Origin: Clostridia bacterium
Lineage (GTDB): Bacteria > Bacillota > Clostridia > Oscillospirales > Acutalibacteraceae
Length of the DNA stretch: 64,000 bases
Assembly: GCA_900770255.1 (NCBI GenBank)
Contig: CAAGJN010000068.1
Span: forward strand, 1-64,000
Direction: 5' to 3'
Numbering within the stretch: position 1 is the stretch's first letter; the number at the start of each line of letters is the position of its first letter. The translations under genes and the position numbers were made by a program. The notes beneath the pieces were generated by a model. It searched no databases and was not told the origin of the DNA. It saw only the letters and a list, made by a program, of their open reading frames with translations. Positions 23,226 through 31,467 of this stretch are shown in pieces.

Positions 23226-25597
23226 TGCGAGATATAAACATAACGATACTTTCAAACGGGACGGCTCAGATCGATGAGCCGTCCTGCTTTTGCGGAGAGC
23301 ACAACGCCGCCCGTCTGTGTATAACGCTGAGCAGCGAGCTCAAGACCGACGCGTCTTATTATTTGCTCAGTTTTTCATCTGACGGCATGAGCAGACGGAT
23401 CGTTTCAAACACGATCAAGGACTCCGCAAGTACGCCGGCAAATGTAATTAACGGCGTCATATATTGTCCGCTGCCCGAGGAGCTGACCGAGATGGGAGAT
23501 CTCAGTGTTCAGGTCGAGGCGCACAGGCTTGAGAACGACGAGGTCACGCGCGTTGTGCGCTCGGCCGTGTTTACGCTCGGTTTTGAAGCGTCTATTATGG
23601 GCTGCGGCAGCGAGCTGGAGAAAAGCTGCGGTATGGTGCCGCAGCTTGCGGGGCTGATAGAGCGTTTGTCCGAGGAGAGCGGCCGCGCCGACGGCGCTAC
23701 TTTTACGCCGTCGGTCTCCGAGGACGGCGTGCTCAGCTGGACAAACAACAAGGAGCTTGAGAATCCCGCGAGCGTGAATATAAAGGGTCCCGACGGCGGC
23801 TCAGTGCCGTCATATGTAAAGGCTGAGGCGGAGAAAACGGTCAGCGCCGCGCTCTCCCATGAGGCGGAAAGACCGATAAGGTTTGTTGCGCTGTCTGACG
23901 CGCATCAAAGAAACGACAACGAGATTGTTTGCCAGAGCAATATGCACGCGGGGCAGGGTGTCGGTGAGATACTCAAGATGATCGGCGTCGATTTTGCGGC
24001 GTTTCTCGGCGATGCGGCAAACGGTGCGACGGATGATACGGTAGATACGGTGAAGGCACAGATAGAGCAGTTTAACGCCTATATATCGAACGCCTTCAAG
24101 GGGCAGACGCAGCTTCGCGCCGAGGGGGATCACGACGACGGCAGCTATTCGCTCGCAACCTATCCGGACACGCCCAAGCTGACGGCCGCGGCTACAGACG
24201 CGCTGATCTGGGCGCACGGCAGAGGGATAACAAGGGACCCCGATCACCCGGCAGACGGTTACGGCTATATCGATATTCCGTCGAAAAAGCTGCGCGTAGT
24301 CGTGCTGAACACAGAGCACGGCACAGGCGACGCGGGGATAATCGAGGGCTATCAGCTCAAATGGTTTGCCGAGACTGCGCTCGACATGGGCGGCAAGACT
24401 GACTGGCAGCTCATGACGCTTGCGCATCATCCGCTGAGCTGCGGCACGCAGACGCTCCAGGACGCGGTCACCGTGCTCGATGCGTTTATCAGCGGTCAGT
24501 CCCTGTCGATGACCTCGTCGGATACTGCTATAAAGATGGATTATTACAACAGATACTGCACCTATATCGGGCATTTTCACGGTCATGCGCATGCATTTTC
24601 AACCGTGCAAATGAAGAAAAAGTCCGGCAGCACAGGGACTGATATCTGCGCGTGGGAGATAGGTGTGCCGAACTGCGGCAGCGGAAACGAGAACCTGTAT
24701 TCGGACTCCTCGAACTCCTGGCTCAAGAGGTTCAGCACGTCGAGCGCATACAGCAAGACGAGGGACAGCGCCGAGGACACCTCCTTCTGCCTCGTCACGG
24801 TTAATCCGGACAACATGGAGATCTATGCCGACTGTTACGGCGCAGGCATAGACCGTGACGTGCAGTACTCCTTTCCCGATTCCATGTGTACCGTTACCGA
24901 CGTTCTGACAAACTGCTCAAACAAGAACCTCGGAAAACGTGTTGCAAAGGGCAAGAGCTACAGCACAATGCTCAACGCCGATAAGGGATATCAGTTCCAG
25001 AGCATCAGCGTGAGTATGGGAGGTACGGATATTACTTCATCTGCGGTAAACGGCGGCAGTATCACTATCGGTGATGTTACCGGCAATATCGTTATAACCG
25101 CAACAGCTGTCGCACAGCCAACAGATTATACCAACCAGCTCCCGAATTCAACGGATACGGACGGCTCTATATATAACGGAACCGGCTTTAAATGCGGCCC
25201 GATTTACGTTGATAGTATAGCGATCAAGAGTGGATACGAGGTGACGGGTCTTATCCCGGTCCCGACGGTGACTGAGAGCACATGGGAAAAGGCTGTTGTG
25301 TATATCAAGGGTGCATCGCTTGAACTCGATACTAATACGGCAATATTCTTTTATGATGCCGACAGGAAGCACAGAGGCATAAAATACGGCAATGCTCTTT
25401 CCACTACGGAGCCGACTGAGCTATGGGCCCCATGGGTGACAGTGGATAGCTCAAATCATATCACAAAGATAGATATGAGCAAGATGCTAAACTACCTGAG
25501 TAATCTGTCAAGCGGTTACACTACCGCCTATATACGCATAAGCGGCTCCGGTATAGGACTTAACACAATCATTACGGTCAATGAGGAGATAAGCTGA
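23225..25597 (+). CDS. Baseplate/tail-fibre protein with a metallophosphoesterase domain
   Basis: A 790-residue structural protein. Residues 1-120 resemble the BppU-type upper baseplate domain (INITILSNGTAQIDE, ARLCITLSSEL, VIYCPLPEELTEMGDLSVQ). A linker with WTNNKELENP and IKGPDGGSVP leads to a calcineurin-like phosphoesterase: SDAH near 222-225, LGDAANG near 260, GDHDD near 301, AHHP near 400 and GHFHGHAH near 448-455, so the full metal-ligand set is visible. Residues about 560-620 form a beta-sandwich repeat (GYQFQSISVSMGGTDI), and the last 150 residues are a further beta domain with visibly lower GC. AGGAGG lies 7 bases before ATG 23225. A depolymerase acting on phosphodiester-linked surface polymers, such as teichoic-acid-like glycans, is plausible; the substrate is inferred. 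Confidence 0.78.
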   Translation: MRDINITILSNGTAQIDEPSCFCGEHNAARLCITLSSELKTDASYYLLSFSSDGMSRRIVSNTIKDSASTPANVINGVIYCPLPEELTEMGDLSVQVEAHRLENDEVTRVVRSAVFTLGFEASIMGCGSELEKSCGMVPQLAGLIERLSEESGRADGATFTPSVSEDGVLSWTNNKELENPASVNIKGPDGGSVPSYVKAEAEKTVSAALSHEAERPIRFVALSDAHQRNDNEIVCQSNMHAGQGVGEILKMIGVDFAAFLGDAANGATDDTVDTVKAQIEQFNAYISNAFKGQTQLRAEGDHDDGSYSLATYPDTPKLTAAATDALIWAHGRGITRDPDHPADGYGYIDIPSKKLRVVVLNTEHGTGDAGIIEGYQLKWFAETALDMGGKTDWQLMTLAHHPLSCGTQTLQDAVTVLDAFISGQSLSMTSSDTAIKMDYYNRYCTYIGHFHGHAHAFSTVQMKKKSGSTGTDICAWEIGVPNCGSGNENLYSDSSNSWLKRFSTSSAYSKTRDSAEDTSFCLVTVNPDNMEIYADCYGAGIDRDVQYSFPDSMCTVTDVLTNCSNKNLGKRVAKGKSYSTMLNADKGYQFQSISVSMGGTDITSSAVNGGSITIGDVTGNIVITATAVAQPTDYTNQLPNSTDTDGSIYNGTGFKCGPIYVDSIAIKSGYEVTGLIPVPTVTESTWEKAVVYIKGASLELDTNTAIFFYDADRKHRGIKYGNALSTTEPTELWAPWVTVDSSNHITKIDMSKMLNYLSNLSSGYTTAYIRISGSGIGLNTIITVNEEIS

Positions 25598-26571
25598 TGA
25601 AAATCTGTATATCGATAGGACACGGCAAATCAGCGCGCGGCGGCTATGACAGCGGAGCAGTCGGCGGCGGTTATCATGAATTTAAGCTCGCCCGGGAGAT
25701 CGGCAGATATGCCGCAGAGGCGCTGAAGAAATACGGCTGCGAAGTTACGCTGATAAACTATGACGCTGATATGTATCTCGCCGACCGCATAGCCTGCGTC
25801 AACAAGGGCGGCTATAACCTTGCGGCGGAGATACATCTCAACGCAGGCGGCGGCACAGGCTCGGAAGTCTACTATAAACACTCCGACGACGGCGGGAAAA
25901 AGCTCGCCGCAGCGATAAGCAAAAGCATTTCCGGTGTGTTCGGGCTGCGCGACAGGGGAGCGAAGATAAAGCTCAACGAGAGCAAGGACGACTATTTCGG
26001 TTTTATCCGTTCGATAAACTGCCGCAGTCTGCTCATAGAGACTGTTTTTATCGACACGGCGGGTGACCGCGCCTGCGTCGAAAAGCAGGACGGGCAGAAA
26101 AAGTGCGGCGAGGCGATAGCGGGAGCAATAGCCGGATTTTACGCTCTGTCAGAAAAGAGCGCTCAGCCGGAAAAAACGGACGCGGCAATAAGAGCGGGCG
26201 ACAAGGTTAAGATAACCGGAAGCCGTTACGCTACCGGTCAGAAAATCCCCTCGTGGGTCAAGCTTAAAAAGCATACGGTAAAGAGCATCAGCGGCAGCAG
26301 AGCTCTGCTCAGGGAGATAAATTCATGGGTTTTTGTCTGCGATCTCAGACTCGTCTCCAGAGCGGGAATAGCGGCCGGCAGCACCGTCACCGTAAAGCCC
26401 GGCGCGGTTTACGGCGGCTGCACCTCGGCGCGCGGCAAAAAAGTGCCCGACAGCCAGCTTGCACCGAAGACTCACAAGGTATCAAAAGTGCAGACGAACC
26501 GCGGCACGCTCGAGGCTCTGCTCAGTGACATATCAAGCTGGGTGGCGGTGAACAGCCTTGAGGAGGTGTGA
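25597..26571 (+). CDS. N-acetylmuramoyl-L-alanine amidase (phage endolysin)
   Basis: A 324-residue lysin that cuts the bond between MurNAc and the first L-Ala of the stem peptide. Residues 1-185 are an Amidase_3 domain: the zinc His in ISIGHGK, a Glu in GYHEFKLAREI, a second His in AAEIHLNAGG, and the catalytic Glu in LLIETVFID. The C-terminal 130 residues hold two related SH3-like repeats (DKVKITGSRYATGQKIPSW and STVTVKPGAVYGGCTSARG), each ending in SWV, as cell-wall binding modules. There is no signal peptide, so release depends on the holin. The gene overlaps the fibre gene by one base. Confidence 0.92.
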   Translation: MKICISIGHGKSARGGYDSGAVGGGYHEFKLAREIGRYAAEALKKYGCEVTLINYDADMYLADRIACVNKGGYNLAAEIHLNAGGGTGSEVYYKHSDDGGKKLAAAISKSISGVFGLRDRGAKIKLNESKDDYFGFIRSINCRSLLIETVFIDTAGDRACVEKQDGQKKCGEAIAGAIAGFYALSEKSAQPEKTDAAIRAGDKVKITGSRYATGQKIPSWVKLKKHTVKSISGSRALLREINSWVFVCDLRLVSRAGIAAGSTVTVKPGAVYGGCTSARGKKVPDSQLAPKTHKVSKVQTNRGTLEALLSDISSWVAVNSLEEV

Positions 26572-26573
26572 CG

Positions 26574-26861
26574 GTGGAGAACACGGAGGTTCTTGAAACA
26601 AAGGTAAACGCCCTTGAAAAGCGCGTCAAGCAGTGCGAAAGCGATGTGAAATCCCTGTTTGACAGATCGAACAAGGCCGAGGTGCGCGAAAAGGAAATCG
26701 CAACGAAGCTAGACAATGTGCTCGTCGAACTCGGCAGGGTGCGCGAGTCGATAGATACGCTGAAATCGCGCCCGATAAAGTTTTGGGACAGGTTCATTTT
26801 TGCCTTCATCGGCGCGGCGGCCGCGGCGATGGCGTCGCTGATAATAAACGGAGGTTTATGA
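26574..26861 (+). CDS. Hemolysin XhlA-like lysis protein
   Basis: A 95-residue protein with a long N-terminal coiled coil (VLETKVNALEKRVKQCESDV, EIATKLDNVLVELGRV) and one C-terminal membrane helix (FIFAFIGAAAAAMASLII). This is the XhlA layout; in PBSX, XhlA works with holin XhlB. I chose GTG 26574, 7 bases after AGGAGG, rather than GTG 26568, which almost touches that site. Confidence 0.78.
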   Translation: MENTEVLETKVNALEKRVKQCESDVKSLFDRSNKAEVREKEIATKLDNVLVELGRVRESIDTLKSRPIKFWDRFIFAFIGAAAAAMASLIINGGL

Positions 26862-27139
26862 TGAAAATATTAAAGGATATTTTGAGCAACATCAAAAATG
26901 TATCGGTCGGCACATGGGTCAGAGGAATATTGACGGTCATTTCGCTTGTCAATATGGCGCTTACGGCTCTCGGCAAAACTCCGGTGAGCGTCGAATATGA
27001 CGAGCTCTACACAGCGGTCAGCATATTTTTTGCCGTCATTGTCGGCGCGGTCAGCTATTGGAAGAACAACAGCTTTACCTCGGCCGCGCAGGAGGCCGAC
27101 AGATTTCTGCACGGGCAGCTCGGGGAGGAAGAACAATGA
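26861..27139 (+). CDS. Phage holin (SPP1/XhlB family)
   Basis: A 92-residue holin of the SPP1 family (PF04688). Visible family features are TWVRGILTVISLVNMALTALG (first helix), YDELYTAVSIFFAVIVGAV (second helix) and the hallmark YWKNNSFTSAAQEADRFL tail. It forms membrane lesions that let the amidase reach the wall. The ATG at 26861 lies 6 bases after GGAGG; the ATG at 26858 is closer than usual. Confidence 0.88.
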   Translation: MKILKDILSNIKNVSVGTWVRGILTVISLVNMALTALGKTPVSVEYDELYTAVSIFFAVIVGAVSYWKNNSFTSAAQEADRFLHGQLGEEEQ

Positions 27140-27228
27140 TAACTGCGCTTCTCTATAACATACTTAACCTTGCCGGTCTCTATATCGCCTTTGCAGTCGT
27201 TATTCTGCAAAAGCTGATCGGAATGTAG
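27136..27228 (+). CDS. 30-residue single-helix membrane protein
   Basis: A tiny ORF (opening MITALLYNILNLAGLYIAF) overlapping the holin stop (ATGA) with GGGGAGGAAG as a ribosome site. It is one membrane helix and ends just before the terminator. Such small proteins often close phage lysis operons, for example as holin modulators. The role is inferred only. Confidence 0.5.
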   Translation: MITALLYNILNLAGLYIAFAVVILQKLIGM

Positions 27229-27240
27229 ACCTTTATTATA

Positions 27241-27291
27241 ACAGCCGCGCGGAGGATGTGTCCTGCATCTCTGCGCGGCTGTTTTTGTTTT
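27241..27291 (+). terminator. Rho-independent terminator closing the phage block
   Basis: The perfect 10-bp stem ACAGCCGCGC/GCGCGGCTGT is followed by TTTTGTTTTC. It lies 12 bases after the last small lysis ORF and separates the phage block from the mannosidase operon. Confidence 0.85.
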
Positions 27292-27331
27292 CATTCAGCC
27301 CTCAAAATTTTTCTCTTTCTCTTCAAAATGC

Positions 27332-27360
27332 TTGCAGACTCCGCGCCCTTGCTGTATACT
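27332..27360 (+). promoter_or_regulatory. Predicted promoter of the mannosidase operon
   Basis: TTGCAG and TATACT are spaced 17 bases apart, about 83 bases before the mannosidase start. The leader between them holds no ORF I can support. Confidence 0.6.
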
Positions 27361-27442
27361 GTACATACTGCATTTCAGGGGCCGCTCCTGCTGCAAGTCG
27401 ATGCTCCGCTGTGCGGAAAATATAAACTTTGGAGAGAAGTAT

Positions 27443-30400
27443 ATGCTGGATTTAAAACAGACCGACAGAATGCTCTCAAAGCTTGCCCGCTTTGTGGATA
27501 TTCTTGAGCCGATGATTTTTGAAAAGGTCGGCGAGACGGGTCCCGCAAGCGCCTTTACGACCCTTGAACGCTTTCACGGCATACCGGATGCAGCTCTATT
27601 TGCCCCGATAAGCAAGGGCTACAAGTGGGGCGAGGAGTTCGGTTACTGCTGGTTCAAGACGGATTTTGTCGTGCCGTACAGCCTTGACGGCAAGGACATT
27701 TTTATCCGTCCGCACATCTCGGGCTACGAGGGGCTGCTCTGGGTGGACGGAGTGCCGTACGGCAACTTCAGCACGAAGATCGTGTTCACCGGCCACGGCA
27801 ATCACTACTGCGATCTTCTGCGCAAGGGTGCAAAGGCGGGCGAAAGGATCGCCATTGACCTTGAATACTATGCGGGACATTCATACAAGGGCTGTATGCC
27901 CACCGAAAACTGCCCGATACTCACCTATGATTTTTCATATGAGGGCATAGATATCTGTGTCAAGAACTATGATATTCAGGAGTTTTATTTTGATCTTCGC
28001 ACACTTAATCAGCTTGTCGAGCATCTGCCTGAGAACTCGTTCAGGCGCGCGTCCGTAATAAATGAGCTCGAAAAGGTTTTCAGGGAGATTTACCAGTCGC
28101 CCGACGACGTTGACCGCGATGAGTTCATGGCCGCGCTTGAAAGAGCGAAACCGTATCTCAAAAAGGCGCTCGCAGTCAAAAACGGCGGCGACGCGCCCAA
28201 GGCTGCGCTCATCGGTCATTCGCATATGGACACCGCATGGCTCTGGCATGTCGGCGAGACTGTCAAGAAGTGCGCGCGCACCTCTGCGAATCAGCTCGCC
28301 CTCATGGATGAATATCCGGAATATAAGTTTATTCAGAGCTCCTCGTGCCACAGCGACTTCCTGCGCCGCAAATATCCCGAGCTCTTCGAGCGCATCAGGC
28401 AGAAGGTCAGGGAGGGCAGATACGAGCCAAACGGCGGCGTATGGGTCGAGTGCGACTGCAATATAACCTCCGGCGAGTCGATGGTCAGACAGTTCCTCTG
28501 GGGACAGAGATTTACGAGAAAATATTTTGACTATACCTCAAACTGCTTCTGGCTGCCCGACACCTTCGGCTACAGCGCGGCGATCCCGCAGATTATGAAG
28601 GGCTGCGGCGTCGATTATTTCCTGACTACAAAGATCGACTGGAACGACACGAACAAGTTCCCGCTCGATACCTTCTACTGGGAGGGCATCGACGGCACAA
28701 AGGTGTTCACCCACTTTAACCGCACCCACATCTGGCCGGACGCGGAGGATCTGATGACCTATGTCGCGGGCACGGAGAAGAACAATGCGGAGTGCATCAA
28801 GGATAAGCGCGTGACCGATACGCGCATAATCGCCTACGGCTTCGGCGACGGAGGCGGCGGGCCGCAGTTCGAGATGATAGAGGCCGCGCGCCGCTGCGGG
28901 GATCTCAACGGCTGCCCGAAGGCTGAGCATAAGCTCGTCGGCGAAGCGATGAAGGAGATCGAGCGTGATGCAGTCGAGCCCGATACATATTCAGGCGAGC
29001 TCTATCTTGAGCTCCACCGCGGCACGCTTACAAATCAGCATATCATAAAGCGCAACAACAGAAAGGCGGAGCTCGCGCTCAGAGATCTTGAGATACTGAC
29101 CGTCGGCAATGCCGTCAAGGCAGGCAGAGAGGCTGACAGCGCCGATATTGCCCCGCTCTATGAGAAGCTGCTCGTCAATCAGTTTCACGATATCCTGCCC
29201 GGCACCTGCATCCCGCGCGCCCATGAGGAGTCCCGCGCGATGACCACGGCGCTCATAGCCCGCGCTCACGATCTTGTCAGAGATCTGACCGAGGATGGCT
29301 CGCCCGACTGCGTGACTGTCACAAATACTCTCTCCTTTGACCGCTCGGACGTCATCGTCATTGATTATAACGGAAAGATCGTTGAGGGAAATTATGCTCA
29401 GCAGGTCTATACCGATATCGAGGGCAGCAGAAAGCTCATGATAGGCGGCGTGACCGTGCCCGCCTTCTCGAGCGTCACCCTAAAGCTCATCGACGGCGAG
29501 CCCGCAGAGAGCAGCGAAGCGTTCAGGTTCAACGACGGCCGCCTTGAGACTCCGTTTGCGTCGGTCAGCTTTGCCGATAACGGTACGATCTCGTCTTTCA
29601 TTGACAAGCGCGCAGACCGTGAGCTCTGCGGCGACGGCTACAGTCTCAACACCTTCCTCATGGCCGAGGATTTCCCGTCCGCATGGGACAACTGGGATGT
29701 TGACGCCGATATTGAAATGAAATATACGGACGTTTCGAAGCTCGTCAGCCGTAAGGTCGTCTCAAACGGCCCCGTTGCGCTCATTATCCGCAGCAAATAT
29801 GCGATCAGCAAAAAGTCCGATATCGAGCAGGATATGATTTTCTTTGCAGACAGCGCGGAGGTTCGCTTTGACACAGTCATGAACTGGCAGGATAACCACC
29901 GCTTCCTCAAAACAGCGTTCGATACCGATATCAGACAGGATTTTGCGCGCTTTGAGGTGCAGTTCGGTAATGTCAAGCGCCCGACCACCCGCAACAACAG
30001 CGTTGAAAAGGCAAAGTTTGAGGTGCTCAACCATAAATATACGGATCTGTCGGATACCCGCTTCGGCGTTTCGATACTCAACGACTGCAAATACGGCATC
30101 AGCGTCAACGGCGGGCAGATGCGTCTGTCCCTGCACAAGGGCGGACTGCGTCCCGATTACAAGGGAGACGTAGGAGTCCATCGCTGCGTCTATTCGTTCC
30201 TGCCGCACAACTGCGGCTTCAGCGCAGAGGCGGTTGTGCGCCCGGCGTATGAGCTCAACGTCCCCGCGGTCGTGAGCGCCGGCAGGTATGAGTCGAAGCC
30301 GCTTGTCAGCGTTGACGCCGGCAATATAATCGTTGAGACCGTCAAGCCCTGCGAGGATACCGAGCGCGCATTCATTGTGCGTATGTATGAGGCCGAGGGT

Positions 30401-30556
30401 GCGTTTACAAACGCGCGGGTCAGCTTTTTCGACGGCGCCAAAAGCGTCAAAGTTACAAATATGCTCGAGGAGGAGCAGAGCGAGGTTGCAGATTTCGATC
30501 CGGCTGCGCTCAGTTTCAGACCCTTCGAGATAAAGACGATAAAAGTAACCTATTGA
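27443..30556 (+). CDS. Alpha-mannosidase, GH38 family
   Basis: A 1037-residue cytosolic glycosidase. After an N-terminal beta domain (KTDFVVPYSLDGKDIFIRP), the GH38 catalytic domain begins with the zinc motif HSHMD at 259-263, followed by FIQSSSCHSDFL, GGVWVECDCNITSGES and WLPDTFGYSAAIPQI, where D373 is the expected nucleophile. The middle three-helix and C-terminal beta-sandwich domains are present (LVNQFHDILPGTCI, then the long beta region from residue 620). Length fits bacterial GH38 (about 1000-1040). GGAGAG precedes ATG 27443; a longer upstream reading has no ribosome site. It releases mannose from alpha-mannosides such as trimmed N-glycans; linkage preference is unknown. Confidence 0.93.
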   Translation: MLDLKQTDRMLSKLARFVDILEPMIFEKVGETGPASAFTTLERFHGIPDAALFAPISKGYKWGEEFGYCWFKTDFVVPYSLDGKDIFIRPHISGYEGLLWVDGVPYGNFSTKIVFTGHGNHYCDLLRKGAKAGERIAIDLEYYAGHSYKGCMPTENCPILTYDFSYEGIDICVKNYDIQEFYFDLRTLNQLVEHLPENSFRRASVINELEKVFREIYQSPDDVDRDEFMAALERAKPYLKKALAVKNGGDAPKAALIGHSHMDTAWLWHVGETVKKCARTSANQLALMDEYPEYKFIQSSSCHSDFLRRKYPELFERIRQKVREGRYEPNGGVWVECDCNITSGESMVRQFLWGQRFTRKYFDYTSNCFWLPDTFGYSAAIPQIMKGCGVDYFLTTKIDWNDTNKFPLDTFYWEGIDGTKVFTHFNRTHIWPDAEDLMTYVAGTEKNNAECIKDKRVTDTRIIAYGFGDGGGGPQFEMIEAARRCGDLNGCPKAEHKLVGEAMKEIERDAVEPDTYSGELYLELHRGTLTNQHIIKRNNRKAELALRDLEILTVGNAVKAGREADSADIAPLYEKLLVNQFHDILPGTCIPRAHEESRAMTTALIARAHDLVRDLTEDGSPDCVTVTNTLSFDRSDVIVIDYNGKIVEGNYAQQVYTDIEGSRKLMIGGVTVPAFSSVTLKLIDGEPAESSEAFRFNDGRLETPFASVSFADNGTISSFIDKRADRELCGDGYSLNTFLMAEDFPSAWDNWDVDADIEMKYTDVSKLVSRKVVSNGPVALIIRSKYAISKKSDIEQDMIFFADSAEVRFDTVMNWQDNHRFLKTAFDTDIRQDFARFEVQFGNVKRPTTRNNSVEKAKFEVLNHKYTDLSDTRFGVSILNDCKYGISVNGGQMRLSLHKGGLRPDYKGDVGVHRCVYSFLPHNCGFSAEAVVRPAYELNVPAVVSAGRYESKPLVSVDAGNIIVETVKPCEDTERAFIVRMYEAEGAFTNARVSFFDGAKSVKVTNMLEEEQSEVADFDPAALSFRPFEIKTIKVTY

Positions 30557-30571
30557 TCGGAGAATTAAGAT

Positions 30572-31318
30572 ATGAGAACAGAAACGCTGCAGCTTAAAAG
30601 TAACCCCGGAGCAACTCTGACGGCATATCTGCTTGATACGTCGGGGGAAATGCCAAATATGAAAAACCGCCCGGCGGTGCTCGTCATTCCCGGCGGAGGC
30701 TACTATTCGTGCTCCGACAGAGAGGCGGAGCCTGTAGCCATGGCGTTTGCGGTGCACGGATACAACACCTTCGTTCTGCGCTATACCGTAGGCAAGGGCA
30801 AAAGCTTCAAAATGTCGCTCGGGGATGCGGAGGAGGCTCTGGGGCTCATATATGAGAACTCAGGGTGCTGGCATGTTATAAAGGAAAAGGTCGCCGCTAT
30901 CGGTTTTTCAGCCGGGGCGCACCTCGCCGGAGCGCTCTCGACCATGGGCTCAGTCCGTCCCGCCGCGTGTATTCTCGGCTACCCCTGTATACTTTCGGAG
31001 ACAAGCAGTATTCTGGCATTTCCCGTGCCGTCGCTCGACGAGTATGTGGACGATAAGACTCCGCCGACATTTATCTTTGGCAGCGCCGCCGACAAGACGG
31101 TGCCGATAATCAACTCAGTAAAGTATGCCGAGGCGCTGGCAAAGCATAACGTGCCGTTTGAGATGCACATTTTTGCAAAGGGCCGGCACGGCTTTTCACT
31201 CTGCACGCCGAGCGTGTGCTCCGATCCCAAGTCAGTTTCCGAGAACGCCCGCGCGGCGCAGTGGGTCAAGCTCTGCACCGACTGGCTCTCCGATACCTTC
31301 GGACTCGGGGAATATTGA
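30572..31318 (+). CDS. Alpha/beta-hydrolase esterase in the mannosidase operon
   Basis: A 248-residue alpha/beta hydrolase without a signal peptide. The oxyanion-hole motif VIPGGGYYSCSDRE, the nucleophile elbow GFSAGAH, the acid in GSAADKTVP and the His in KGRHGFSLC give a complete triad. This pattern matches sugar-ester esterases (acetyl-xylan-esterase-like, COG0657). It lies 15 bases after the mannosidase and is co-transcribed, so removing acyl groups from mannose-containing glycans is a reasonable inference. Confidence 0.83.
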   Translation: MRTETLQLKSNPGATLTAYLLDTSGEMPNMKNRPAVLVIPGGGYYSCSDREAEPVAMAFAVHGYNTFVLRYTVGKGKSFKMSLGDAEEALGLIYENSGCWHVIKEKVAAIGFSAGAHLAGALSTMGSVRPAACILGYPCILSETSSILAFPVPSLDEYVDDKTPPTFIFGSAADKTVPIINSVKYAEALAKHNVPFEMHIFAKGRHGFSLCTPSVCSDPKSVSENARAAQWVKLCTDWLSDTFGLGEY

Positions 31319-31327
31319 AAGCTTCAT

Positions 31328-31371
31328 AAAAAACGCAGGCCGGGGGCGTCGAACCCCCGGCCTGCGTTTTC
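31328..31371. terminator. Strong bidirectional terminator
   Basis: A near-perfect hairpin (AAAACGCAGGCCGGGGG paired with CCCCCGGCCTGCGTTTT, seven-base loop) between the convergent esterase and mtaB genes; T-runs form on both strands. Confidence 0.88.
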
Positions 31372-31467
31372 TATACCGGTAAAATATATTATTTGCCTCC
31401 ACCATGGCTCGCCCGCGTCCGCGCTCTTGCCGAAAAGCGGACAGCTCTCTGCGCTGTCTGCTTTTTG

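Noticed and set aside
24583..24816. Antisense ORFs inside the fibre gene and other long opposite-frame ORFs (for example 5002-6375, 9161-10189, 29762-30757)
   Set aside because: They lie wholly within well-supported genes on the other strand, have low-complexity or Arg/Leu-rich translations typical of high-GC shadow frames, and lack good ribosome sites.
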